Source: Bizionia paragorgiae (GTDB lineage: Bacteria; Bacteroidota; Bacteroidia; Flavobacteriales; Flavobacteriaceae). Taken from it: a DNA stretch of 64,000 bases. Under the pieces are notes generated by a model, which was not told the origin of the DNA, made no database searches, and saw only the letters and a program-made list of their open reading frames with translations. Every line of letters begins with the position of its first letter. Position 1 is the stretch's first letter. This document shows, piece by piece, positions 27,482-35,244 of this stretch. The stretch covers positions 1-64,000 of the forward strand of contig NZ_FNQK01000015.1 in assembly GCF_900107625.1 (NCBI RefSeq), in the 5' to 3' direction. A program made the position numbers and the translations under genes.

Positions 27482-28783
27482 ATGAAAACAAAAAGCATTT
27501 TTAATTTATTCTTCATGACGCTCGTTATAATGGCGTTTAGTTTTACGTCCTGTGGGTCGGATGATGATGGAAACAGTGGGGAACAATTATCTTCAATTAC
27601 GTTATCTAGTTCTGCAAATGGAGGGCTAGTAGGTGATGAGTTCACTTTTACAGTTAAGGATAATAATAATAATAATATTACTGCAAATGCAGAAATAAAA
27701 GTTGACGGCGTTATTATCTCAAATCCACATGTGTTTTCATCTAATGGGGTGTATAGTGTTGTAGCAACGTATTCAGGGAAAACGTCTAATGCGTTAAACA
27801 TAATTATAGATCAGGAATTATCTATTTCTATGACATATAATCCAGAGTCTGTTACTAATCAAGATATGGTGAGCTTCACTGTTATGAATAATTTAGGTGT
27901 TGATGTGACGAGTAATACAGTGTTAACTTTAGGTGGAGTAGAAATTTCTAATCCTTACCAGTTTACTAATTTAGGAGATAATGTAGTTACAGCGTCATAT
28001 AGTTCATTTACGACTTCAGAAACAATAAATGTAACTAGAGGGTTTACGAAGAAAGTATTATTAGAAGATTTTACGGGAACTTGGTGTCCAAATTGCCCCC
28101 CAGCTGCTGCATCAGTAAGTAATGTGACAAGTTCATATTCTAATGTATTTGGTGTTGGTTACCACGATGGTGTTTCTGGTTACCCGGACCCAATGGAGAT
28201 TCCTGAAACGGCATTTTGGGCGTCTTATTATAATGTGACCGGTTTCCCTACAGTATATGTGAACGGTCCAGACACGAGGTGGGATTTCCCAGGAATCGCT
28301 CAAATAAATAGCGAATTGGCAGAGAAAGCCACTACAGGTCTATCTATTGATTCCGAAATTGTAGGAGGGCTTCTAAACTTAGAGGTTAAAGTTGCTTTTA
28401 ATCAAATCCCATCCGAAGAAGTTAAATTAATGCTTTATTTAGTAGAGGACAATGTAACGACTTCATCGCCACAAGCAGGATCTAATCAAGGTGCTAATTA
28501 CGTGCACAAAGATGTGTTACGTAAAGTATATTCAGATCAGTTGGGAGATGTGATTCCAGCAGGGAGCATCTCGTTGTCTTCAGACTATACCTTCTCGCTA
28601 ACAGGGGTGGCTTTACCGTCTAATATTAATGATATGAATCAGTTAAAAATTATTGCTTTTGTAAGAAACACTTATACGAAAACATTTGTTGACTATTTTG
28701 GTACAACTCATGCAAATTCTCCGCATTATGATATCTACAATGTTCAAGAAGCTGAAGTAGGAAGTGCTGTAGGTTTTGATTAA
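27482..28783 (+). CDS. Omp28-related surface lipoprotein with CPNC motif
   Basis: A 433-residue lipoprotein. The ATG at 27482 yields a signal peptide ending FSFTSC, followed by GSDDDG, which matches the flavobacterial lipoprotein export signal (Ser plus acidic residues after the cysteine), so surface exposure is expected. Two Ig-like beta repeats occupy about residues 30-200 (each with ISNPxxF). The C-terminal Omp28 domain starts KKVLLEDFTGTWCPNCPP, a thioredoxin-like fold with a CxxC. The divergent TlpA gene suggests a redox link. The frame is open upstream to 27434, but that region is promoter. Confidence 0.87.
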   Translation: MKTKSIFNLFFMTLVIMAFSFTSCGSDDDGNSGEQLSSITLSSSANGGLVGDEFTFTVKDNNNNNITANAEIKVDGVIISNPHVFSSNGVYSVVATYSGKTSNALNIIIDQELSISMTYNPESVTNQDMVSFTVMNNLGVDVTSNTVLTLGGVEISNPYQFTNLGDNVVTASYSSFTTSETINVTRGFTKKVLLEDFTGTWCPNCPPAAASVSNVTSSYSNVFGVGYHDGVSGYPDPMEIPETAFWASYYNVTGFPTVYVNGPDTRWDFPGIAQINSELAEKATTGLSIDSEIVGGLLNLEVKVAFNQIPSEEVKLMLYLVEDNVTTSSPQAGSNQGANYVHKDVLRKVYSDQLGDVIPAGSISLSSDYTFSLTGVALPSNINDMNQLKIIAFVRNTYTKTFVDYFGTTHANSPHYDIYNVQEAEVGSAVGFD

Positions 28784-28822
28784 AAGATATTTGTTACTTG
28801 ATTTTAAAAAAAATATAAGTAT

Positions 28823-28857
28823 AAAAAAAAACCGAAGCGAAAGCTTCGGTTTTTTTT
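28823..28857. terminator. Bidirectional terminator between the Omp28-like gene and pruA
   Basis: AAAAAAAACCGAAGC, a GAAA tetraloop and GCTTCGGTTTTTTTT form a 15-bp stem flanked by A and T runs, between convergent genes. Confidence 0.94.
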
Positions 28858-28876
28858 ATACTATTTAAGGAGTTAA

Positions 28877-30505
28877 TTACTCTCCTAAAAATGGGTATCT
28901 GTAATCTTCTGGAGTTACAAATGTTTCTTTAATTAATCGAGGAGAAATCCAACGCATTAAGTTTTGTGCCGAACCTGCTTTGTCATTTGTACCAGATGCT
29001 CTAGCACCTCCAAATGGTTGTTGTCCTACAACAGCACCTGTTGGCTTGTCGTTAATATAGAAGTTACCAGCACTGTTTTGTAAAGCTGTAGTTGCCTCGT
29101 TAATAGCGTATCTACAAGTTGCTAAAATAGCTCCTGTTAATGCGTATTCACTAGTTTCATCAACTAATTTTAAAGTTTCTGAGAACTTGTCTTCATCATA
29201 TACATAAATGGTAATAACCGGACCAAATAACTCGTCTACCATTGTTGTATATTTCGGATTTGTTGTAACGATAACCGTAGGCTCAATAAAGTATCCTTTA
29301 GATTTGTCGTAGTTACCTCCAATAATGACCTCGGCATCTTTATCATTTTTAGCATCGTCAATATACTTTGCTAATTTATCGAAAGATCCCTCGTTGATTA
29401 CTGCAGTAATAAAGTTACCCATGTCTTCTGGAGAACCCATTTTAAATGACTTTACGTCTTCGATAACGAAATTCTTCACCTCTTCCCAAATGTTGCTAGG
29501 GATGTATGCGCGAGATGCAGCACTACATTTCTGACCTTGGAATTCGAAAGCACCTCTAGAAATAGCTGTTGCTACTTGCTTAGGTTTAGCCGTTTTGTGT
29601 GCAACGATAAAATCTTTACCACCAGTTTCACCAACGATTCTAGGGTAGGTTTTATAGTTTGCAATATTGTTTCCTATTTGTTTCCATAAATCTTGGAATA
29701 CTGGAGTAGATCCTGTGTAGTGTAATCCAGAAAAATCAGGACTAGCCATAACCGTATCGGTAATCATTCCTGGGTTACCAAATACAACGTTAATAACTCC
29801 TGCAGGAACACCAGCTTCTTCAAAGACATCCATGATTACTTTTGCAGAATACACTTGGTTGTTACTAGGTTTCCAAACTACAACATTCCCCATCATAGCC
29901 ATACAAGATGGTAAGTTTCCTGCTATAGCAGTAAAGTTAAAAGGTGTTACTGCATAAGTAAACCCTTCTAATGGTCTGTATTCAACTCTGTTCCAAGCAT
30001 CACTTGTGCTTTCTGGTTGTTCTTGGTAAATGTCAGACATAAACTGAACATTATAACGTAAAAAGTCTATTAACTCACAAGCCGAATCAATTTCTGCTTG
30101 GTAGATATTTTTAGACTGCGCAAGCATGGTTGCGGCGTTTATTTTAGCTCTATAAGGTCCCGCGATTAATTCAGCAGCTTTTAAAAAGATACCAGCGCGT
30201 TGTTCCCATGGCATTTGAGACCATTCTTTTCGTGCTTCAAGAGCCGTAGCAATAGCCTCTTCAACGTGAGATTTTTCAGCTAAGTGGTATTCACCAAGAA
30301 TATGCTTGTGATCGTGAGGTGGAGACATTGTTCTAGTGTTTCCAGTTTCTACGTATTTACCGTTTATATACAAAGGCACGTTAACTTTCTCGTTATACAT
30401 TTTTTTGTATTCGTTTAATACGGCTTCTCTTTCTGGAGATCCTGGTGCGTAACTTTTAACAGGCTCGTTAATAGCAATTGGCACATTGAAAAATCCTTTT
30501 CCCAT
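28877..30505 (-). CDS. pruA: L-glutamate gamma-semialdehyde dehydrogenase
   Basis: NAD+-dependent enzyme of proline catabolism that oxidises glutamate semialdehyde (from pyrroline-5-carboxylate) to glutamate. The 542-residue length matches the single-domain PruA/P5CDH type. Signatures: TPFNFTAIAGNLPSCMAMMG, catalytic Glu in IVGETGGKDF, catalytic Cys in GAFEFQGQKCSAASRAYIP, and GQQPFGGARASGTNDKAG near the end. The proline dehydrogenase gene (putA domain) is not in the window. A TAACTTTG element is visible at plus-strand 30543-30550, 38 bp upstream. Confidence 0.95.
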   Translation of the reverse strand: MGKGFFNVPIAINEPVKSYAPGSPEREAVLNEYKKMYNEKVNVPLYINGKYVETGNTRTMSPPHDHKHILGEYHLAEKSHVEEAIATALEARKEWSQMPWEQRAGIFLKAAELIAGPYRAKINAATMLAQSKNIYQAEIDSACELIDFLRYNVQFMSDIYQEQPESTSDAWNRVEYRPLEGFTYAVTPFNFTAIAGNLPSCMAMMGNVVVWKPSNNQVYSAKVIMDVFEEAGVPAGVINVVFGNPGMITDTVMASPDFSGLHYTGSTPVFQDLWKQIGNNIANYKTYPRIVGETGGKDFIVAHKTAKPKQVATAISRGAFEFQGQKCSAASRAYIPSNIWEEVKNFVIEDVKSFKMGSPEDMGNFITAVINEGSFDKLAKYIDDAKNDKDAEVIIGGNYDKSKGYFIEPTVIVTTNPKYTTMVDELFGPVITIYVYDEDKFSETLKLVDETSEYALTGAILATCRYAINEATTALQNSAGNFYINDKPTGAVVGQQPFGGARASGTNDKAGSAQNLMRWISPRLIKETFVTPEDYRYPFLGE

Positions 30506-30653
30506 GATAGTATGTTATTTTTTATTATAAATTTTCGAAGCACAAAGTTACGAATATTTTAGCGATTTATTTTTGTACTCTTCAGACTTAATATTTCTTT
30601 AGTTTTGTGTTATTTTTGAATAACATTTAGCTGCTTTCTAACGTCGTAATTCT

Positions 30654-31355
30654 ATGTGTACCGTAACTTTATTTCCAGTAAATGCTACCGATTTTATTTT
30701 AACGTCCAACCGTGACGAATCTCCAAATCGTCTTGCATTGGCGCCACGAATATATACAATGGGTTCTGCGGAAGTACTGCTGCCAAAAGATGAAATTTCT
30801 GGTGGAAGCTGGATAGGCGCAAGTTCTAAAAAAAGAGTGTTGTGTTTGCTCAATGGCGGAAGTATTCCATATATAAGAAAAGCATCTTACAGAAAAAGTA
30901 GAGGAGAAGTAGTTCGCGATTTTTTAACGGCTGATATGCTTTTAGAAACAATTGAAGCTTATAACCTTAGCGATATAGAGCCTTTTACATTAGTAATTTC
31001 CGATTGGAACACGAGATTAAATTATTATGAATTTATTTGGGACGGACTAGCAAAACAGCTCACTCTATTACCACCCGAACCCCGAATATGGTCTTCTACT
31101 ACCTTATATACGCAACAGCAAAAGGACCTGAGAAAAGATTGGTTTGAAACGTTTAAATCTAATAACGTATTAAATGCGCAATCGTTATTAAAATTTCACC
31201 ACACCGCTGGAAACGAACACCCAGATTTTGGAGTGATTATGGATCGCGGTTTCGTGAAAACCACAAGTATTACTCAAGTTATAAAAAATAAAAATAAGAT
31301 AGCAATGCGTTTTGAGAGTTTGGATTCTGGGGAGGTGATAGAAAAAGAACTTTAG
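30654..31355 (+). CDS. NRDE-family protein
   Basis: A 233-residue protein of the NRDE (TANGO2-like) family, named after its N-terminal motif. The start MCTVTLFP places Cys2 at the N-terminus after Met removal, as in N-terminal nucleophile hydrolases, followed by ILTSNRDESPNRL near residue 18 and GGSWIGASSKKRVLCLLNGG. Eukaryotic homologues affect Golgi organisation and haem/lipid handling; bacterial function is not settled. It is oriented away from pruA and toward the lipoprotein array, with no obvious partner. Confidence 0.88.
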   Translation: MCTVTLFPVNATDFILTSNRDESPNRLALAPRIYTMGSAEVLLPKDEISGGSWIGASSKKRVLCLLNGGSIPYIRKASYRKSRGEVVRDFLTADMLLETIEAYNLSDIEPFTLVISDWNTRLNYYEFIWDGLAKQLTLLPPEPRIWSSTTLYTQQQKDLRKDWFETFKSNNVLNAQSLLKFHHTAGNEHPDFGVIMDRGFVKTTSITQVIKNKNKIAMRFESLDSGEVIEKEL

Positions 31356-31377
31356 TGGAGAGGTTTGTTTTTTGTTG

Positions 31378-31920
31378 TTATTGTGTAAAAATGGTATCGA
31401 AATAACCTTCTCTAATTTGCACTATTTCTCCCGTTACAGGATTTAAAATATCAAACCAAAAAGTTCCTGATACAATGTTATTTGTAAAATCTAATTTTGT
31501 TATAGTTAATTCTCCAGAGTTATTTATATCTGTAGTACTAGACTCACCCTGAGTAGTCGATATGCTAAAAAAAGCACTACCAGCCGCATTTCCATTAGTT
31601 TCTTCTATTAATTGTAAAGTTTCTCCTTCCATTATAGTTTTTGCTATAGTTCCAAATGAAATACTCCATGGTAAATTTGTATTTTTATAATTATTATCAA
31701 TACCGCTGATACTAAAGTAGTATTCACCATCAACGTTTTGATAAAAGCAATTAAAAAATCCACCACTGGTGTCTATAAAATTTTGTCCATTTACCTTACA
31801 AGCAAAAGTGCCTGCACCACTTTGTGTAATTGGTGGTAAAGGTTGGTCATCGTTATCATCATCTTTATTGCAACAGGTTAATAACCCGCAAATGGAAAAT
31901 AGTATTAGTAATTTTTTCAT
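31378..31920 (-). CDS. Array lipoprotein 5 (type B)
   Basis: A 180-residue lipoprotein, last of five tandem paralogues in transcription order. The signal ends GLLTCC and is followed by NKDDDNDD, an acidic run that suggests surface export. The body has the family opening LPPxTQSGAGTFACKVNG and the type B C-terminus ELTITKLDFTNNIVSGTFWF...IREGYFD...FTQ shared with the two genes at 33306-34448. It is the most diverged type B member (Lys-Val in place of Leu-Leu after the conserved Cys, longer centre). I think the family corresponds to DUF6252; no function is known to me. Confidence 0.85.
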   Translation of the reverse strand: MKKLLILFSICGLLTCCNKDDDNDDQPLPPITQSGAGTFACKVNGQNFIDTSGGFFNCFYQNVDGEYYFSISGIDNNYKNTNLPWSISFGTIAKTIMEGETLQLIEETNGNAAGSAFFSISTTQGESSTTDINNSGELTITKLDFTNNIVSGTFWFDILNPVTGEIVQIREGYFDTIFTQ

Positions 31921-31946
31921 AATATCTATTTTTTATTGGTTAATGT

Positions 31947-32459
31947 TTATGGGATATATTGTAAGTCAAAGCGACCATTAGTAATTGAAATATCATCACA
32001 ACTATTCGTTGCTGTGGAAAAATCAAATGTTCCAGAAATTATGAAATTTGTTTGATCAAAATTTGATATTGTTATTATACCATTTAGAGTGCTTGGGTAA
32101 TCATAATAGCACCCATTTCCATTGTTGATATATAAAGATTGATTAGTTGGTGTATTGGTTAAGTTATAACTTGTATTTTGGGTAATAACTTCACTAGCTC
32201 TTATTATTACACGTATATCCATATCCGAATTATCTATGCCACCACCAATTTGTAAAACGCCTCCTTGGTAAATAGCTGTTTGTTGAGAAGTGTTAGTAAC
32301 ATTTATTGGTTCCCCATTAACTAAAAAACCAAAGGTATTAGCACCAGTTTGTGTTGCAGGTGGCAATTGGTCTATAGGGTTTGTTGGTTGGTCGTCGTCG
32401 TTTTTGTTACAGCAACTTAATGTAAGTGAAACTGTTAGTAGTAAAAGTAGCTTTTTCAT
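31947..32459 (-). CDS. Array lipoprotein 4 (type A)
   Basis: A 170-residue lipoprotein. The ATG at 32459 gives the signal MKKLLLLLTVSLTLSCCNK followed by NDDDQ; an upstream in-frame ATG at 32510 would bury this signal. After the shared linker PTNPIDQLPPATQTGA the type A body begins NTFGFLVNGEPINVTNTSQQ and ends FIISGTFDFS...ITNGRFDLQYIP. It is clearly the sister of the gene at 32712-33230: ends nearly identical, centre strongly different. Its signal peptide, however, differs from that sister. The start lies inside the remnant frame at 32407-32685. Confidence 0.85.
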   Translation of the reverse strand: MKKLLLLLTVSLTLSCCNKNDDDQPTNPIDQLPPATQTGANTFGFLVNGEPINVTNTSQQTAIYQGGVLQIGGGIDNSDMDIRVIIRASEVITQNTSYNLTNTPTNQSLYINNGNGCYYDYPSTLNGIITISNFDQTNFIISGTFDFSTATNSCDDISITNGRFDLQYIP

Positions 32460-32685
32460 AGTTTTGTTTTTTTGATTTAGTAACAAAGTTAGCGGTAGAT
32501 AGGTTGCCATTACAAGCTTCTATATTTGCAAAACGAACTCCAAATTCTTTAAGGTAGCCTGTGGTAACTTTTGCCTTATCTATATTACCAAATACATATT
32601 GCATACGATTGGCATAAGATGAGTTTTGAGCTTGAACATTGTAGAATGTTACAAAGCAAAATAGCAGTAGTAAAAATTTTTTCAT
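32460..32685 (-). pseudogene. 5' remnant of a larger secreted protein gene
   Basis: The frame opens with a good signal peptide (MKKFLLLLFCFVTFYNVQAQ) and continues YANRMQYVFGNIDKAKVTTG, an N-terminus I associate with large secreted or surface proteins of flavobacteria. After about residue 68 (LSTANFVT) the frame runs into the leader of array lipoprotein 4 and ends within it at 32407, so the native remainder is missing. It looks like a gene broken when the lipoprotein cassette expanded. A short genuine peptide cannot be excluded. Confidence 0.6.
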
Positions 32686-32711
32686 AATATCTGTTTTTTA
32701 TTGGTTAATAT

Positions 32712-33230
32712 TTATGGTATATATTGTAAGTCAAAGCGACCATTGGTTATATTTATGTTTTCACAATCATCAGTTACCGTTGAGAATTCAAATGTGCCAG
32801 ACACAATAAAGTTTGTAGTATCTATATTTGTTAATGTCATACTACCTTGGTATGTATCTTCATAAGCATAATTACAATTTATTGTTCCTTGTCTTTTTCT
32901 GAATTTAGCAGCATGAACAGGAAAATTCGTTAAATCATAACTAGTATTGATATTAATAGGGTCTTCCATTATAATACTTACACTAATATCTCTTTCAGTA
33001 TTATCAATACCACCTCCAATCTGTAAAATGCCACCTTGATAAATAGCAACTTGCTGTGAAGTGTTTGTAACATTTATTGGTTCTCCATTAGCTAAAAAAC
33101 CAAAGGTATTAGCACCTGTTTGAGTTGCAGGTGGTAATTGGTCTATTGGGTTTGTGGGTTGGTCGTCGTCGTTTTTGTTGCAATTGCTTACTATAAGAAG
33201 CATTGCGAATGCTAAAAGTAGATTTTTCAT
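32712..33230 (-). CDS. Array lipoprotein 3 (type A)
   Basis: A 172-residue lipoprotein. Signal peptide and linker (MKNLLLAFAMLLIVSNCNK then NDDDQ, PTNPIDQLPPATQTGA) are identical to those of lipoproteins 1 and 2, but the body is type A, like lipoprotein 4: NTFGFLANGEPINVTNTSQQ at the front and SGTFEFS...ITNGRFDLQYIP at the end. The residue before the lipid cysteine is Asn, unusual for a lipobox but tolerated in Bacteroidota. It thus joins the signal of one subfamily to the body of another, a mosaic. Confidence 0.86.
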   Translation of the reverse strand: MKNLLLAFAMLLIVSNCNKNDDDQPTNPIDQLPPATQTGANTFGFLANGEPINVTNTSQQVAIYQGGILQIGGGIDNTERDISVSIIMEDPININTSYDLTNFPVHAAKFRKRQGTINCNYAYEDTYQGSMTLTNIDTTNFIVSGTFEFSTVTDDCENINITNGRFDLQYIP

Positions 33231-33305
33231 CGTTTTGTTATATTATTTACTCGGTTTTTTTTAGATATAATTTTTGTGATTTGTTCCAGCAAAACGAGTT
33301 TTATT

Positions 33306-33839
33306 TTATTGGGTAAATTGCATATCAAAGCGTCCTTCACGTATTTGATGAACAACTCCATTGTAATCTTCTATATCGTACCAAAATGTTCCTGATACTA
33401 TGTTATTAGTAAAGTCAAGTTTTGTGATAGTTAATTCACCTGTGTAATCTTGGGACGTATAGTTTAAGAATGTATTAAAGAAATATATACCACTAGCATT
33501 TCCATCTATATTTGCAGAAAGATTATATGTATTTCCTTGATTAATTTCTAGATTTTCTGTCCCAATACCCAATCTAATGAGGTTGTTTTCTGAATTTCTT
33601 TTATTAGCTTGAAGAGAAAAGTAATAACCTCCATTAACAAATTGATAGACACAATCTAAAGGGTTTTGGCTAATACCTGGCAAAAAAGGTTCTCCATCTA
33701 ACAAACAACCAAATGTATTAGCTCCTGTTTGTGTTGCAGGTGGTAATTGGTCTATTGGGTTTGTAGGTTGGTCGTCGTCGTTTTTGTTGCAATTGCTTAC
33801 TATAAGAAGCATTGCGAATGCTAAAAGCAAATTTTTCAT
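33306..33839 (-). CDS. Array lipoprotein 2 (type B)
   Basis: A 177-residue lipoprotein, one unit of an exact 609-bp tandem duplication with the gene at 33915-34448. The first 75 residues and the last 45 are almost identical between the two copies. The centre (plus-strand 33461-33595, about 45 codons) is strongly substituted without any length change. Signal MKNLLLAFAMLLIVSNC plus NKNDDDQ points to a surface lipoprotein. Conserved cysteines in FGCLLDGE and LDCVYQF may form a disulfide. Function unknown. Confidence 0.87.
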   Translation of the reverse strand: MKNLLLAFAMLLIVSNCNKNDDDQPTNPIDQLPPATQTGANTFGCLLDGEPFLPGISQNPLDCVYQFVNGGYYFSLQANKRNSENNLIRLGIGTENLEINQGNTYNLSANIDGNASGIYFFNTFLNYTSQDYTGELTITKLDFTNNIVSGTFWYDIEDYNGVVHQIREGRFDMQFTQ

Positions 33840-33914
33840 CGTTTTGTTATATTATTTACTCGGTTTTTTTTAGATATAATTTTTGTGATTTGTTCCAGCA
33901 AAACGAGTTTTATT

Positions 33915-34448
33915 TTATTGGGTAAATTGCATATCAAAGCGTCCTTCACGTATTTGATGAACAACTCCATTGTAATCTTCTATATCATACCAAAAAGTTC
34001 CTGATACTATGTTATTAGTAAAGTCAAGTTTTGTGATAGTTAATTCACCTGTGTAATCTTGCGAAGTATATGTTTCAAGAGTTGCATAAGAGTATCTTCC
34101 ATAAGCATTCCCATCAATATTTTCTAGTAAGTTAAATACTTCATTTTCTTCAATCTCTAGAGACTTTGTAGAGAGGGAGAGAGTTATTCTATTATTTAAA
34201 TCATCTCTTTTATTAGCTTGAAGAGAAAAGTAATAACCTCCATTAATAAATTGATAGACACAATCTAAAGGGTTTTGGCTATTACCTGGCAAAAAAGGTT
34301 CTCCATTTAATAAGCACCCAAATGTACCTGCACCAGTTTGTGTTGCAGGTGGCAATTGGTCTATTGGGTTTGTGGGTTGGTCGTCGTCGTTTTTGTTGCA
34401 ATTGCTTACTATAAGAAGCATTGCGAATGCTAAAAGTAGATTTTTCAT
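33915..34448 (-). CDS. Array lipoprotein 1 (type B), first gene of the array
   Basis: A 177-residue lipoprotein, the promoter-proximal member of the five. It carries the same signal and linker as lipoproteins 2 and 3, the FGCLLNGEPFLPG opening, and the type B end TITKLDFTNNIVSGTFWYDI...REGRFDMQFTQ. The variable centre corresponds to plus-strand 34070-34204. The 75-bp spacer after it (33840-33914) is repeated identically after lipoprotein 2 (33231-33305). A perfect inverted repeat lies 39 bp upstream of the start and could act as operator or leader hairpin. Confidence 0.87.
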   Translation of the reverse strand: MKNLLLAFAMLLIVSNCNKNDDDQPTNPIDQLPPATQTGAGTFGCLLNGEPFLPGNSQNPLDCVYQFINGGYYFSLQANKRDDLNNRITLSLSTKSLEIEENEVFNLLENIDGNAYGRYSYATLETYTSQDYTGELTITKLDFTNNIVSGTFWYDIEDYNGVVHQIREGRFDMQFTQ

Positions 34449-34756
34449 AGTTTTTTTGGTTTAAATGTAGGGCTAATTTTAATACTATCATTACGGTAAA
34501 AACCGTAATGATTATTTTTTGTTGGTCGTAAATCTGTGAGAAAAGCTGTGGGTATTGCGTTGCGCTGTGTTTAAAATTTTTATAAATTAAATGAGATAGA
34601 TTAAACTAAAGTATTCAGTTCGCAGAGCGTAAAAAAAACGTATAATAATAGAGCGGGTTTCAAAAGAAACGATGGTCTTTCCGAAGACTAATTTAAATAA
34701 AGAACAATTCAAATTAAAACGGCAGAGTTAAAAAATCAGAAGAAAAAAGAATAGTA
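34449..34756. other. Gene-free interval between array and apaG
   Basis: About 308 bp, AT-rich, holding the inverted repeat at 34487-34512 and presumably the array promoter on the minus strand. I find no CAAAnnTA (reverse of the -7 element) near the first lipoprotein start. No other structure is evident. Confidence 0.45.
34487..34512. repeat. Perfect 11-bp inverted repeat upstream of the lipoprotein array
   Basis: ATCATTACGGT (34487-34497), AAAA, ACCGTAATGAT (34502-34512). On the plus strand it is followed by a T-rich tract, so it could also be an orphan terminator; relative to the lipoprotein genes it sits 39-64 bp before the first start codon. Confidence 0.7.
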
Positions 34757-35143
34757 TTAGTTTAGCGCAAAAGGTGCACTTAATTTAAAGGTAGGAATTT
34801 CGACATTAAAATACCTGTTGGTAGTGAAATCTAACATTTTATAATGACCGTTCATTGCGCCAAAAGGAGCGCTTAATAAACATCCTGAGGAATAGGTGTG
34901 CGATTCGCCCGGTTTTAATACTGGTGTTTTGCCAACAACGCCTTCTCCGGTAACAATTTCGAGAGCGTTAAGTGCGTCGTAAATATTCCAATGTCTCGCT
35001 AATAACTGCACCTCATTTTTACTTTGGTTTTCTATAGTTATTTGGTACCCAAAAGCATAGTGGATTTTATAGTCTTTATAAAATGTCCCTTCAAAATGTG
35101 TGTCTACAGATATTTTAATACCTTGAGTTACTTGTTGCACCAT
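34757..35143 (-). CDS. apaG: ApaG-domain protein
   Basis: A 128-residue ApaG protein, a small fibronectin-III/immunoglobulin-like beta sandwich. The family core is clear: YAFGYQITIENQS near residue 28, VQLLARHWNIYDA, and GVVGKTPVLKPGESHTYSSG (about residues 72-91), followed by GAMNGHYKM. The name comes from linkage to apaH in enterobacteria; it was once linked to Co2+/Mg2+ efflux, but a biochemical function is not firmly known. Same strand as the T9SS plug gene, separated by about 100 bp. Confidence 0.93.
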   Translation of the reverse strand: MVQQVTQGIKISVDTHFEGTFYKDYKIHYAFGYQITIENQSKNEVQLLARHWNIYDALNALEIVTGEGVVGKTPVLKPGESHTYSSGCLLSAPFGAMNGHYKMLDFTTNRYFNVEIPTFKLSAPFALN

Positions 35144-35244
35144 GACAGCTTGTTTTAGTGTTAGGTCGTAATTAATGTAAGATTATTACGTGTTAAATCA
35201 TAATAATATATGTAACGATTAAAAATACTCGTTGAAACGCAGAT

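Larger units (their letters stand above)
33231..34448. repeat. Tandem 609-bp duplication unit (two copies)
   Basis: Copy 1 (33840-34448) and copy 2 (33231-33839) each contain a lipoprotein gene plus a 75-bp spacer. Coordinates of all conserved landmarks differ by exactly 609, so no indel has occurred since duplication. The spacers and both gene ends are nearly identical; only the central 135 bp of each gene diverge heavily. Confidence 0.88.

Noticed and set aside
26929-27801. Longer 290-residue version of the TlpA protein
   Set aside because: The extra 131 residues are antisense to the Omp28-like gene; the ATG at 27408 gives a proper signal peptide.
33306-34448. Diversity-generating retroelement as the cause of the variable blocks
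   Set aside because: No reverse transcriptase, accessory protein or template repeat is present in the window, and the changes are not restricted to adenine positions as far as can be read.
34282-34491. Second minus-strand frame over the start of array lipoprotein 1
   Set aside because: It is the alternative-frame shadow of the lipoprotein coding sequence.
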